Shown: one piece after another, positions 35,674 to 44,287 of the stretch
Numbering within the stretch: position 1 is the first letter of the stretch
How the letters are laid out: each line of letters starts with the position of its first letter
DNA from: DATDIC01 sp963764525
Lineage (GTDB): Bacteria; Pseudomonadota; Alphaproteobacteria; Acetobacterales; Acetobacteraceae
Reading direction: 5' to 3'
DNA: 64,000 bases
Assembly: GCA_963764525.1 (NCBI GenBank)
Contig: CAVXTC010000029.1
Span: 62,001-126,000 of the forward strand
The notes under the pieces: generated by a model
What the model saw: only the letters and a program-made list of their open reading frames with translations
Databases searched by the model: none
Told to the model about the DNA's origin: nothing
Made by a program: the position numbers and the translations under genes

Positions 35674-36900
35674 GTGAGCCAGATCAGCATGGCGCGGCTT
35701 GCCGCCGGCCGCGCATGGACGTTCGGGGGCAGCGATTTCTGGCGCCTCTGGTATGCCGGGCTCGTTACGTTCGCGGTGCGCTGGATCGAGACACTGGCAG
35801 TCGCGGTATTCGTGTTCCGGCACACGCACTCACCGTTCGCGGTGGCGATGACCACCATGCTGCGGCTGCTGCCGATGGGGCTGTTCGGCGCCTTCATCGG
35901 CGCCTGGGCGGAGCGGATCGAGCGGCGCAGCGCGCTGCTGGCGATGATCGCGATGACGCTGCTGACCGATGTCGCGCTGGCCGCGCTGGCTTATTCGGGC
36001 CGACTGCTGGTGTGGCACGTCGCGGTGGGTTCGTTCGTCAATGGTTTGGCGTGGGCGGCGGACAATCCGGTGCGCCGCGTCGCGATGGGCGAGGTGGTCG
36101 GCAATGAGCGCATGGGCACCGCGATGTCGATCGATATCGCCGCCAACAACGGCAGCCGCATGCTGGGGCCGACGATCGGCGGGGTGATGCTGGCCGGTGC
36201 CGGCATCGCCGGGGTGTTTGCGCTGGGGGTGGCGCTGTATGCCACGTCGTTCGTCGCGGTGTTGGGGCTTGGGTACCGCAACAGCGTGGCGATGCGGGCG
36301 CGGGTTCCGGTGCTGGCGGGAATTGCCGAGGGATTGCGCCTGGCGCGGCAGGACACGCGGCTGTTCGCCACGCTGGTGGTGACGGTGATCTACAACATCT
36401 TCGCCTGGCCGTTCACCAGCATGGTGCCGGTGATCGCGCAGGGGCATCTGGGACTGGGCGCCGCCAGCACCGGGCTGCTGGCCAGCATGGACGGGCTCGG
36501 GGCGTTCATCGGCGCGTTGGCGGTGGCGGTGATGGTGCGGCCGCTTCTGTACGGGCGGGTCTATCTCGGCGGGATCGTCATCTATTCGCTGATGCTGACG
36601 GCATTCGCGCTGGCGCCCACGCCACTGCCGGCCGGGGCGGCGCTGCTGCTGGAGGGGATCGGCGGGTCCGGCTACAGCATCATGCAGACGACGCTGATCT
36701 ATCTCTACGCCCCGCCGGAGATGCGCAGCCGCATGCTGGGACTGCTGTCGGTGTGCATCGGCGTCGGGCCGATCGGATTCGTGCATCTGGGGCTGCTGGC
36801 GGATGCGATCGGCGCGCAATGGGCGACGGCGGTGACCGGGATCGAGGCGCTGCTGGCGCTGGCGCTGACGTGGCGGTGGTGGCGGGTGCTGTTATCCTGA
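35674..36900 (+). CDS. MFS transporter
   Basis: A 408-residue major facilitator of the MFS_3 (enterobactin-exporter-like) type, with about twelve hydrophobic helices. The cytoplasmic loop between helices 2 and 3 reads GAFIGAWAERIERRSALLAM, matching the GxxxDrxxRr motif with Glu for Asp. Start is a GTG at 35674; an ATG at 35689 is also possible. Substrate unknown; it may be a drug or metabolite exporter in the inner membrane. Divergent from the LLM oxidoreductase gene. Confidence 0.85.
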   Translation: MSQISMARLAAGRAWTFGGSDFWRLWYAGLVTFAVRWIETLAVAVFVFRHTHSPFAVAMTTMLRLLPMGLFGAFIGAWAERIERRSALLAMIAMTLLTDVALAALAYSGRLLVWHVAVGSFVNGLAWAADNPVRRVAMGEVVGNERMGTAMSIDIAANNGSRMLGPTIGGVMLAGAGIAGVFALGVALYATSFVAVLGLGYRNSVAMRARVPVLAGIAEGLRLARQDTRLFATLVVTVIYNIFAWPFTSMVPVIAQGHLGLGAASTGLLASMDGLGAFIGALAVAVMVRPLLYGRVYLGGIVIYSLMLTAFALAPTPLPAGAALLLEGIGGSGYSIMQTTLIYLYAPPEMRSRMLGLLSVCIGVGPIGFVHLGLLADAIGAQWATAVTGIEALLALALTWRWWRVLLS

Positions 36901-36971
36901 ATTCGGCCGCCGTCGGACCGGTTTGGCCGGCCGGTCACGGCCAGCCAGAGCGGGACGAGCTCCGCGCTTTA

Positions 36972-37431
36972 TCAAAGCGGGTTTGCGCCGACCACCTCCC
37001 AGCGGTGATGCTCCAAGAGCCTGGTGCGCTCGTCGTCATTCATCGGACGATTTTCTGCAAGCGCCTCGATAAATCCTCCGGCGGCGGCAGGCGTGTAGAG
37101 AAACAGCACACGGCCGGTCTCTTTGCCCGTATTTTTCCAGGCATGCGGGATGTCGCGCGGCATGAACGCGCAGGTCCCGGGCCCGCCAACGGTTACTTCG
37201 TCACCGATCTTGAAGGTGAATTCGCCGGAAATGACCCAGGCGACCTCATCACTGTCATGGTGCAGATGATGCAGGCTCGCGGTGCCGGGGGGCAGGGTCT
37301 CCTCGAACATCATGAGGCTCTCATTGGTCTCGCGCCCAAGAAGCTTCAACGCGAAGGAACGACCGGGTGTCGGCGAGTTCGAAACGCTTGCCGCCACCCG
37401 CTTGTATGACAAAGCCCTTTGCTGCGGTCAT
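36972..37431 (-). CDS. cupin-domain protein, frameshifted near the start
   Basis: A small cupin with LHHLHHDSDEVAWVISGEFT (metal H-x-H and E) and CAFMPRDIPHAWKNTGKETG (second motif). The family N-terminus MTAAKGFVIQAGGGKRFELA is present from 37431 but in another frame. Removing one C from the CCC at about 37367-37370 joins it as ADTGRSFALKLLGRETN, giving 152 residues. Function unknown, perhaps a sugar or small-ligand binding enzyme. An alternative reading starts at 37412 in the second frame, but that N-terminus has no family likeness. Confidence 0.78.
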
Positions 37432-37824
37432 TTCCGTGTTCCTCCCCAGAACAGAACGAGGATAAACCGTGATGTCTCAATCCACCAGCCCGGGACTCCG
37501 TCTATCGGATTTGTGATCCACCAGTCATTCGGTATTGGTCGGCGCCTGTGAGCAGCGCTGATGTCTTCTCGGTACCGCCTCCCCGTCTCAGTGCCTCCGT
37601 GTCAGACTGGCTTGCAATCGGCGAAAAGGTTCGGCCTCGATGTAGGGCGGATCAGCGCAGCGCAATCCACCGTGACGGCGGCGGAATGCGCTGCGCTTTT
37701 CCGCCCTACCGTTCACGCATGACCGGGCCGTGGAAGAGTCACTCTTTTCGACGCTTGGTATTACTTGCTTGCGGATCACGTCGGTTGCTCACCGGAATGG
37801 CGAATCGCCGGAGCGACAGGACAG
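37432..37824. other. gene-free stretch with repeats
   Basis: No gene was recognised. The main content is the palindromic repeat copy 2 (core 37642-37709). CTCAGTGCCTCCGTGTCAG near 37590-37608 is reminiscent of the CTCCGTG units seen beside GxxExxY genes and may be a worn fragment of such a repeat. Confidence 0.5.
37642..37709. repeat. dispersed palindromic repeat, copy 2
   Basis: The inverted orientation of copy 1, with shared flanks on both sides (TTCCACGGCC and GTTCACGCA on one side, CCTCGATG on the other). The extended unit is about 37635-37740. Confidence 0.9.
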
Positions 37825-38409
37825 TTACCGGTGATACTGGGGGGCCTCGGCGCGGTCTTGCATGCCGTAGTCACGGATGACCCGGACATCACGGCGCAGC
37901 GTGGCCGGCTGACCGCCCCAGGCGTCCAGCGCGGTGCGGTTGCGCCAGCCGAGCAGCAGAAGCCGGCTGCCTTCCACGGTGATCCCGTCGAACATGTCAC
38001 AGTCGGTGAGTCCAGAGGCCGTCGGCGTGGCGTCGGCATCCGGTTCCTCCAGGATGCTGACCACCCTGGAGGTGCCGGTTTCGGTTTCATCGAAACGAAG
38101 CTGCGGCAGGGCGGCACCATTTTCAGCGGTGACTTCGCCGACGCGCAGATGGTAGTCGCGGAACACCTGATTGCGGCCCTTGGCCTGAATCGCGTGATGC
38201 CCGGCATGGGTGCGCCAGCGGACGACCGATTTTTCATCGCGCCAGTACGACAGCGACAGCACGGTTCCGGGGTGGCCGCGGCTGCGGAAGCGGCGGTTAT
38301 CGAGGAAGCCGTCGATCCGCTCCAGTTCCGGTTTCAGCGCGGCGGCGTAGCGCAGGTAGTCGTCCCAGTGTTCAGGGCGGGGTTCGACCTCGAAGATGAC
38401 AACGAACAT
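37825..38409 (-). CDS. antibiotic biosynthesis monooxygenase-like protein
   Basis: A 194-residue protein with an ABM (dimeric alpha/beta barrel) domain in its first half: FVVIFEVEPRPEHWDDYLRY and RSRGHPGTVLSLSYWRDEKS, WRTHAGHHAIQAKGR. The second half (GASGL-type, then LLLGWRNRTALDAWGGQ) repeats the strand-helix pattern weakly, so it may be a second degenerate ABM unit. Substrate unknown. Confidence 0.75.
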   Translation of the reverse strand: MFVVIFEVEPRPEHWDDYLRYAAALKPELERIDGFLDNRRFRSRGHPGTVLSLSYWRDEKSVVRWRTHAGHHAIQAKGRNQVFRDYHLRVGEVTAENGAALPQLRFDETETGTSRVVSILEEPDADATPTASGLTDCDMFDGITVEGSRLLLLGWRNRTALDAWGGQPATLRRDVRVIRDYGMQDRAEAPQYHR

Positions 38410-38489
38410 AGATTTCCTCGGCCGGTGGCGAGCTGGGGTGGGTTATATCAGCTTCGCTTGTCCGGCGCGGCGGGGGCGGCGCGGAATCG

Positions 38490-39239
38490 CTACGGCGCGG
38501 ACCGAAAGATGGGGTCCTGTGTGGCCCGCAGTTCGCGGGCGATGTTGGCGCGCGCGGTCGCTTCGATCGCCACGGCGATGCGGCGGGAGTGATAGATGCA
38601 CGGCCGGCTTGCCAGCGCGCCGAGGAACAGGCAGGTGCGCTGCTGCCACCCGGCGGCGGGGCGATCGGCGAACTCGGCGCGCAGCAGGGAACTGTTGCCG
38701 CGGAAACGGTGCCATGGTGCGCCGATCGAGGTGAGATCGAGGTCCAGCATCCAGTGCAGCATCGGGTCGGACCTGGTTGGCGCCAGGTGGCCGGCGGCGT
38801 GATCGGCGGTCGCTTCGATGGCTGCGGCCACGCGTTCTATCTCATGCCGCGGCAACGGGCCGAGGCGCGCGAGACGTCGCCACAGACGCGCCGACGCGGC
38901 TTCGTTGTCCGGGCGGTCGGGGTCGTAGATCGCGTCGTGGAACAGGATGGCGCTGGCGATCAGGCGCTCGGTCCGGGGCACGCGGAACGCCGTGCCACGG
39001 GACAGCAGGCGGTGCTGGGTCCAGAGGTCCGCCAGGTGATCGAGGCCGTGGTAATGACGTCCTGGGGCGCTCATGCGGCGCCGCACCTGCCTGACAGCGG
39101 CATCGGGAACGGCGGCCCGGCGAAACAGCTCAGTCAATGCGCGCTGGCGGCGCTGCGAGCGCATCAGATCGGTTTCACGCCAGGATGGCGGTGCGGCCGG
39201 GCCAGCAGGCCCGGCCTTCGCCATTCTGGGGGTGCTCAC
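38490..39239 (-). CDS. HD-domain phosphohydrolase-like protein
   Basis: A 249-residue predicted metal-dependent HD protein. RRRMSAPGRHYHGLDHLADL and SAILFHDAIYDPDRPDNEAA carry the HD metal ligands; the remaining helices include the conserved MLDLDLTSIGAPWHRF. Similar proteins are annotated only as HD superfamily. The first 25 residues are variable, and a later start such as at MRSQRRQRAL is possible. Confidence 0.8.
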   Translation of the reverse strand: MSTPRMAKAGPAGPAAPPSWRETDLMRSQRRQRALTELFRRAAVPDAAVRQVRRRMSAPGRHYHGLDHLADLWTQHRLLSRGTAFRVPRTERLIASAILFHDAIYDPDRPDNEAASARLWRRLARLGPLPRHEIERVAAAIEATADHAAGHLAPTRSDPMLHWMLDLDLTSIGAPWHRFRGNSSLLRAEFADRPAAGWQQRTCLFLGALASRPCIYHSRRIAVAIEATARANIARELRATQDPIFRSAP

Positions 39240-39325
39240 CGGCGTTCACCGGTGCGAGTGTAATGAAAGAAAATCCGTTTCGCAATGTTTTCCGTGCCGC
39301 GCGATGGCAACGCCGGCCGGGTGCC

Positions 39326-40168
39326 TCAGGCGGCGTGGAACACGAGCGTCCTGAGCTCGATGCTCTCGCGCGGCAGCTTGTCGGCCGGTGCGGCGGGATC
39401 CTCGAAGGCCGAGTGCGGCGCGTAGCGGGCGCGGCCATCGGCGGTGGAATCGAAGCATTTCAGCAGCAGGGCCTCATCCGGCATCATGTCCGGCACATAG
39501 AACCAGCGATGCGTCGGATTGTAGCGGACCGCATAGGTCTCCCCCTGGCGGTCGCGGTAGATCAGCGCGGAGGGCACCCAGTCGGACGGCGCGACGCTGC
39601 GGGCGTCGCAGACCCCGAGAGGTGCGTCGCGCAGCGGCCCGGTGATCGGGCGCCAGACATTGACGATTTCATAGCGCCGCTCCAGCAGTGCCTCGGCGTC
39701 GGCGCCCATCAGGTCGCGCACGCGCTGGGGTGCCGATTTTTCCGTGTAGTCGTTGTGAACGCGCGCCACCGGCTGGCGCGGTGTGCCGGCGGTGCGGTCC
39801 TCGGCGCCCCAGATGCGGCGGCGCAGCGTGTGGTCGAACACAATAACGCGGGCCGCGCCGGTTGCCTCGGCAACCAGCCGCTCGGCTTCAGGGTAGTAGG
39901 TGTGGCGAAGTTCGTCTTCGTTGTAGAAGTCGCGCACAGCGCTGGTCTGCCGCACCAGCGCGAAACCCTGGTTGTCGAGCGACAGGTCGGCGGCGATCGG
40001 GCGGGCGTTGCGGACGTGCATGCGGTGCGGTTCGTACACCGCGTTGCTGCGTTCCACGCCGGGCGGCGGGTCGTAGGTGTAGTTGTGCGGATGCTCCGTT
40101 CCCGGAGCGAGATACCAGAAATCGGAGTCGAGTCCGGTCAGTGTCGCGGCGTCGATATGAGTGTCCAT
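39326..40168 (-). CDS. CmcJ/NvfI family oxidoreductase-like protein
   Basis: A 280-residue protein matching CmcJ/NvfI-type proteins: ADLSLDNQGFALVRQTSAVR, RVIVFDHTLRRRIWG, VARVHNDYTEKSAPQRVRDL, YEIVNVWRPITGPL and YRDRQGETYAVRYNPTHRWF. These resemble 2-oxoglutarate-type oxygenases and include the cephamycin P8 chain and fungal natural-product enzymes. Start at 40168 (MDTHIDAATL), after AGGAGGTC. The frame is open upstream into a glutathione-transferase stub, but the ribosome site decides for this ATG. It lies downstream of a TetR gene and three direct repeats. Confidence 0.82.
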   Translation of the reverse strand: MDTHIDAATLTGLDSDFWYLAPGTEHPHNYTYDPPPGVERSNAVYEPHRMHVRNARPIAADLSLDNQGFALVRQTSAVRDFYNEDELRHTYYPEAERLVAEATGAARVIVFDHTLRRRIWGAEDRTAGTPRQPVARVHNDYTEKSAPQRVRDLMGADAEALLERRYEIVNVWRPITGPLRDAPLGVCDARSVAPSDWVPSALIYRDRQGETYAVRYNPTHRWFYVPDMMPDEALLLKCFDSTADGRARYAPHSAFEDPAAPADKLPRESIELRTLVFHAA

Positions 40169-40176
40169 GATGACCT

Positions 40177-40214
40177 CCTGTGTTTTACAGACCTGTGTTT
40201 TAACCTGTGTTTTA
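40177..40214. promoter_or_regulatory. three 11-bp direct repeats upstream of the CmcJ-like gene
   Basis: CCTGTGTTTTA occurs at 40177-40187, 40192-40202 and 40204-40214 (start spacing 15 and 12 bp). They end 9 bp before the CmcJ start, in the minus-strand leader between the gst stub and the gene. They could be a binding site of the TetR regulator or a small duplication product. Confidence 0.5.
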
Positions 40215-40276
40215 CTGGGCCCGCGCATAGGCGCGTCGGGTGCCCGGCCGCGCGCAGATCCTGTCGATGCGGCACT

Positions 40277-40348
40277 CGGGCCGGTTTCTTCCAGGAACAT
40301 CTTGATCCTGTGGCCGTTCGGCGCCGGCCGGTAGAACTGGTCGATCAC
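40277..40348 (-). pseudogene. glutathione S-transferase N-terminal stub
   Basis: The codons from the ATG at 40348 read MIDQFYRPAPNGHRIKMFLE followed by ETGP, the typical first 24 residues of Nu-type (YfcG-like) glutathione transferases. After that the frame encodes non-homologous sequence and joins the CmcJ-like frame. The TetR stop overlaps its start (ATGA), as in intact TetR-gst operons, so the rest of the gene was probably replaced. Confidence 0.68.
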
Positions 40349-40938
40349 CCTACAGCATCCTTATCCAGCAGCGACAGAGCGGGGCGGATCACGCCTTCCA
40401 GCAGCGCGCGATCCGGCCGTGCGCGGGCCAGCACGCGCAGGCCCATCAGGACCCCGAGAAAATGCCGCGCGAGTTCGTCGGCCGGCCGTTGCGTGCCGAT
40501 GCTGCCGTCGCGCTGGCCGGCCAGCACGGCGCGGCGGAAGAACGCCTCCATCGCGCCGAGCTGGTCGCCGACGAGGCCACGGAATTCTTCGTCGTGCGGC
40601 GCCAGTTCCAGGGCGGAATTGACGAGCATGCAGCCGCGCCGTTCACGGTCGGCAAGCGCGCGGTCGATAGCGCCTTCCAGGAAGGCGACAATCGCATCCC
40701 GTGGGGCACTGGTTTCTTCCAGCCGGGCGATGCGTTCGCTCATGGCGCCGACGTAGTGTTCCAGCGCGCGACGGAACAGGGCGCGCTTGTCGCCGAATGC
40801 GTTGTACAGGCTGGCGCAGGTGATCCCCATGCGCTCAGCGAGGTCGCGCACCGAGGTCGCTTCGTAGCCCTTGGCCCAGAAGCACTGGACGGCGGCCTCC
40901 AGGACCTCGGCGTTGTCGAATTCGCGCGGTCTCGCCAT
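40345..40938 (-). CDS. TetR family transcriptional regulator
   Basis: A 197-residue regulator. EAAVQCFWAKGYEATSVRDL and AERMGITCASLYNAFGDKRA form the N-terminal helix-turn-helix; the C-terminal part (GCMLVNSALELAPHDEEFRG) resembles the TetR group often placed before glutathione transferases or oxidoreductases. It ends over the start of the gst stub. The ligand is unknown. It probably controls the genes downstream. Confidence 0.88.
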   Translation of the reverse strand: MARPREFDNAEVLEAAVQCFWAKGYEATSVRDLAERMGITCASLYNAFGDKRALFRRALEHYVGAMSERIARLEETSAPRDAIVAFLEGAIDRALADRERRGCMLVNSALELAPHDEEFRGLVGDQLGAMEAFFRRAVLAGQRDGSIGTQRPADELARHFLGVLMGLRVLARARPDRALLEGVIRPALSLLDKDAVG

Positions 40939-41035
40939 GGCCGGGCATTTTGGAGCGATCGCTCGTAAATCAAGCCGCGCATGTCTGCTATGACCATGTC
41001 TGCTATGGGTCGGGCAGCAGCGGCAGGAGGCGCCT

Positions 41036-41809
41036 ATGAACGAAACCCATCACGGCCTGATCCTGGACCAGTTCACCCGTCAGGCGACGCCGTTCAGCAC
41101 CGCGGCGACGATCACCGACGCGAACGCGCTGCGCATGATCGTCGCGGCGGGCCGGCCTTCGCCGGATGATACGATGCTGGACGTGGCGTGCGGCGGCGGC
41201 ATCGTGGTTGCCGCATTCGCCCCGCATGTCCGCCACGCCACCGGCATCGACATGACCCCGGCGATGCTGGCGCAGGCTTCCCGGCTGGCGGCCGACAAGG
41301 CGCTGGCCAATGTCAGTTTCGAGCAAGGCGACGCCGGCGCGCTGCCCTACCCCGACACGGCGTTCGCTGTGGTGACCACGCGGTTTTCGTTTCACCACTT
41401 TCTGGAACCGCTGGCGGTGCTGCGCGAGATGCGGCGGGTTTGCGCCCCCGGCGGCCGCGTGGTCGTGGTCGATATGTACGCGTCGGAGGATGCGGGCCAG
41501 GCGGCGGAATGGAACCGGTTGGAGAAGCTGCGCGATCCGTCGCATGTCCGGTGCCTCAGCCTGACGGAACTGCGGGGGCTGTTCGGCGCTGCGGGCCTGC
41601 CGGAACCGGAAGCTACCTTCTATGAACTCGGCGATACGGTCGCCAACCTGCTGGCGCGTTCGTTCCCGAAGCCGGGGGATGCGGAGAAGATCACCGAGAT
41701 GTTCGCCGCTTCGGCAGAGGATGGGCGGCTGGGCATTCCAGCGCGGCGCGAGGGCGCAGTGCTGCGGTACGCCTATCCGGTGGCGATCCTTGCGGCGCGT
41801 CTGGCCTGA
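41036..41809 (+). CDS. class I SAM-dependent methyltransferase
   Basis: A 257-residue methyltransferase with MLDVACGGGIVVAAFAPHVR and ATGIDMTPAMLAQASRLA as the SAM-binding motifs I and II, then GDAGALPYPDTAFAVVTTRF and LREMRRVCAPGGRVVVVDMY. UbiE-type small-molecule methylation is likely; the acceptor is unknown. It starts at 41036 after AGGAGG. Divergent from the TetR gene. Confidence 0.87.
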   Translation: MNETHHGLILDQFTRQATPFSTAATITDANALRMIVAAGRPSPDDTMLDVACGGGIVVAAFAPHVRHATGIDMTPAMLAQASRLAADKALANVSFEQGDAGALPYPDTAFAVVTTRFSFHHFLEPLAVLREMRRVCAPGGRVVVVDMYASEDAGQAAEWNRLEKLRDPSHVRCLSLTELRGLFGAAGLPEPEATFYELGDTVANLLARSFPKPGDAEKITEMFAASAEDGRLGIPARREGAVLRYAYPVAILAARLA

Positions 41810-42004
41810 GTCACGTGCTTGCTTTCCGCGCCGAATGGATCCGCCCCGGCGCGGCGTTCTCGATTGTTGTATTCGATACCTCTGGCCGCGTGCTTCTGCA
41901 GCGAGGGGCGCAGTCACGGTCCTGAGCGATGCGCAATTTCTTGACCGCCGACGGCAGACGCCTGTACGCTGATTCTGCCACTGCATTGATTGGATCACGA
42001 AGCC

Positions 42005-42499
42005 GTGAGCCAAGCGCAGGCCGATTGGATCCTTGACGTCCTGGGCTTTGCTGTTGGCACGGCTGGCTCCGCATCTGGCCAATCGGATACGGTCGATCCG
42101 GACGCAATCGATCAGGTGCCGTTCGCGAAGCAGCGTTGGCTGGATGCCTTGGCGGCGGTGAAGGCCGACCTCGATCGGCTGCGCGCGGCCGCGCTGGCCG
42201 AGCTTGCCGACGACCCGCTGGCCGCAAATCTTGCCCGGCTCGATGAAGTGCTTGCCGGACTCGCGGCCGGGTTGGAGGCTCGACTGGATGAGGCCGGCAC
42301 GGCGAGCGATCCGGCCAGCCGCCGGGATGTGCTGGCGGCCGCGCGGGCGATCGCGCAGCGCACCTTCGATCACGTGCTGAACGATGGGCTGATCGACCAT
42401 ATCGAGACAAACCCATTCTCACCGGTCATCATCTCCGGCCGACTGCTCAGTCCGTTATCCAACATCCAGCAGGCGCTTGCCGCGGCCGGCGGAGCCTGA
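42005..42499 (+). CDS. helical acidic protein, first gene of the effector-like locus
   Basis: A protein of about 164 residues, rich in Ala, Leu, Asp and Glu and almost entirely helical by eye. It opens SQAQADWILDVLGFAVG and ends with SPVIISGRLLSPLSNIQQAL. The GTG at 42005 is preferred; a TTG at 41990 is also in frame. No family was identified. It lies 26 bp before the TIKI-like gene on the same strand, so it may be a chaperone, adaptor or immunity protein for the two larger products. Confidence 0.6.
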   Translation: MSQAQADWILDVLGFAVGTAGSASGQSDTVDPDAIDQVPFAKQRWLDALAAVKADLDRLRAAALAELADDPLAANLARLDEVLAGLAAGLEARLDEAGTASDPASRRDVLAAARAIAQRTFDHVLNDGLIDHIETNPFSPVIISGRLLSPLSNIQQALAAAGGA

Positions 42500-42525
42500 G
42501 ACTTTCGACCTGAAGAGGCGAGGAA

Positions 42526-44280
42526 ATGCCTGTTCCCCTTTATATCGTGCCGTTCGGAAACCGTCTCGACCGGCTGGGGCAGACGTTGCAGGACGAACTG
42601 CTGCGGCTGCGCGCCGACCACGCGCTGGCAACCTTCGACGACGTGGCGAAGACCTGCAGCATCTATGTGGACTTCAAGGATATTCGCTTTGTGTATCCGG
42701 ATATTACCAACGTCATCGTCGGGTTCAAGAAAGCGGTTTATGTTGCCGAGGATTTCGGCACGCCAGCGCTGGAAGCACGCCGCAAGCAGTTGCTGGACGA
42801 CGCCCGCGACGAGTTTCGCGACACCGATTATGCGGCGATCGATCCGGCGACCACGACCGCGATCACCCCCAACATGGATCAGGCGGCCGGGCTTACGGCG
42901 TTGATGGCGAACCCGGGAGCCGGGTTCTGCCTGGGAACCGCCCATGACGACCTGCAATCGAAAGCCATGCTGTGCGATGGGTTGGACAACGGGACGCTGG
43001 CCAACAGCCTGCTATTCATCGAGGAGATCCCGACCGCCTTGCAGACGGTGCTGACCGACTGGCTACAGGACGGCGACAACGCGAGCCCGATGCCCCCTGC
43101 ACTGATGAAGCACATCCGACCGCTTGACGACCAGATGAACCGGACCGCGGGCCAGCCAGTGACCCGCAACTTCGCGGCGCTGCTGCAGAAAGCGAAGGAG
43201 CAGAACGCCAAGGTTTTCGGAATCGACGGCGGGGATGCGGATGCGGGCGTGGACGGTTTCCACGCCGGCTTCCCGGAGCGGCGCGATGCCAGGATGAACA
43301 AGCTGGCCGCGGATGTGATCACGGAGGCGCGGAATAACAATCCGGGCGCAAAGTTCGTTGCCTCGGTCGGCGCGGCGCACATGAACTCGCACGAGGGCGG
43401 CATTCCCGGCATTGCGCAGCTTTTCGGCATTCCTGGCATCACCGTCGATGAAGCCAGCGGCAAGCTGGTGCCACGGCCGGACGACCCGACCAAGCGGCCG
43501 ATGCCAAGCCGCGAGGAGCAGGCATTCATCGACCGCTACTGCGATTCGCTTGAGACCGAGATCAAGGATGTCAGAGGCCGGCTGGGCGACGCCGGCGGAT
43601 TGTTGGGACGTGAGATCTACGGCAGCGCCCGGACGTTCGCCGCGACACTGCACGCGAATGGCGAGCTTCCCGATATGGGCAGCGTGGATGCGGCACTGGT
43701 TAAACCGGAGGTGCGTCAGCGCTGGAAGGCCTATGCCGACGTGATCAAGGCGGCCCCCGAGACCATCGCCGAAGGGGAGGTGGATCAAATGGTGGCTTCC
43801 GCAACCAGCGCCGGAAGCCCGGCGCTTTGCAGCATGGCATTGCGCCACGTCGCCGGCCGCAGCCGGGGTGATCTGGTGGATCGGCTGGTACCCCCGGGCG
43901 ACGTGAACGCGTGCGATGAAAACGGCAACCCACCGATCATGGCGGCAGTGCACCGCCGGTGGGGGGATCATGGTGATCCGCGCGCGGCCCTGCAGGCCGG
44001 CATGGTCGAGCGGTTGCTCGACAAAGGGGCCGACCCGGACGTGCAAGGGGTGGGCGGACGTACCGCGATGCATCAGGCCGCCCTGAACAACAACACCGGG
44101 GCGCTCGACGCGTTGCAGAAAGCGGGCGGTCGGACCGATATCGCGGACAGTCGTCAATGGACGGCGTACGACGTGGCGGTGGGCTCGACCAAGGTTCAAG
44201 CCGAGCAGTGGTTCTACGATCACGGACAGGCCAACTCGCCGGGGGTAACAGGGGCGAGCCCAGACTCTCAGCAGCGTTGA
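42526..44280 (+). CDS. TIKI/ChaN-like protein with C-terminal ankyrin repeats
   Basis: A 584-residue protein. Residues about 130-310 resemble the ChaN/EreA/TIKI hydrolase-like domain also found in membrane-targeted effector toxins such as Pasteurella toxin relatives: GFCLGTAHDD (H140), FIEEIPT (E166 and E167), PMPPALMKHI, VFGIDGGDAD and VASVGAAHMN then IPGIAQLFGIPG (H285). Residues about 455-550 read as ankyrin-type repeats (NACDENGNPPIMAAV, GADPDVQGVGGRTAMHQAAL). The likeness to PMT-type domains is recognised from motif layout, not a search. AAGAGGCGAGGAA precedes the ATG. No signal peptide is visible; release would need a dedicated secretion system or lysis. Confidence 0.72.
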   Translation: MPVPLYIVPFGNRLDRLGQTLQDELLRLRADHALATFDDVAKTCSIYVDFKDIRFVYPDITNVIVGFKKAVYVAEDFGTPALEARRKQLLDDARDEFRDTDYAAIDPATTTAITPNMDQAAGLTALMANPGAGFCLGTAHDDLQSKAMLCDGLDNGTLANSLLFIEEIPTALQTVLTDWLQDGDNASPMPPALMKHIRPLDDQMNRTAGQPVTRNFAALLQKAKEQNAKVFGIDGGDADAGVDGFHAGFPERRDARMNKLAADVITEARNNNPGAKFVASVGAAHMNSHEGGIPGIAQLFGIPGITVDEASGKLVPRPDDPTKRPMPSREEQAFIDRYCDSLETEIKDVRGRLGDAGGLLGREIYGSARTFAATLHANGELPDMGSVDAALVKPEVRQRWKAYADVIKAAPETIAEGEVDQMVASATSAGSPALCSMALRHVAGRSRGDLVDRLVPPGDVNACDENGNPPIMAAVHRRWGDHGDPRAALQAGMVERLLDKGADPDVQGVGGRTAMHQAALNNNTGALDALQKAGGRTDIADSRQWTAYDVAVGSTKVQAEQWFYDHGQANSPGVTGASPDSQQR

Positions 44281-44287
44281 CGCGCTG

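Noticed and set aside
40345..40348. Full glutathione transferase after the TetR gene
   Set aside because: Only the first 24 codons match; the remaining frame is not homologous and soon meets the CmcJ-like gene.
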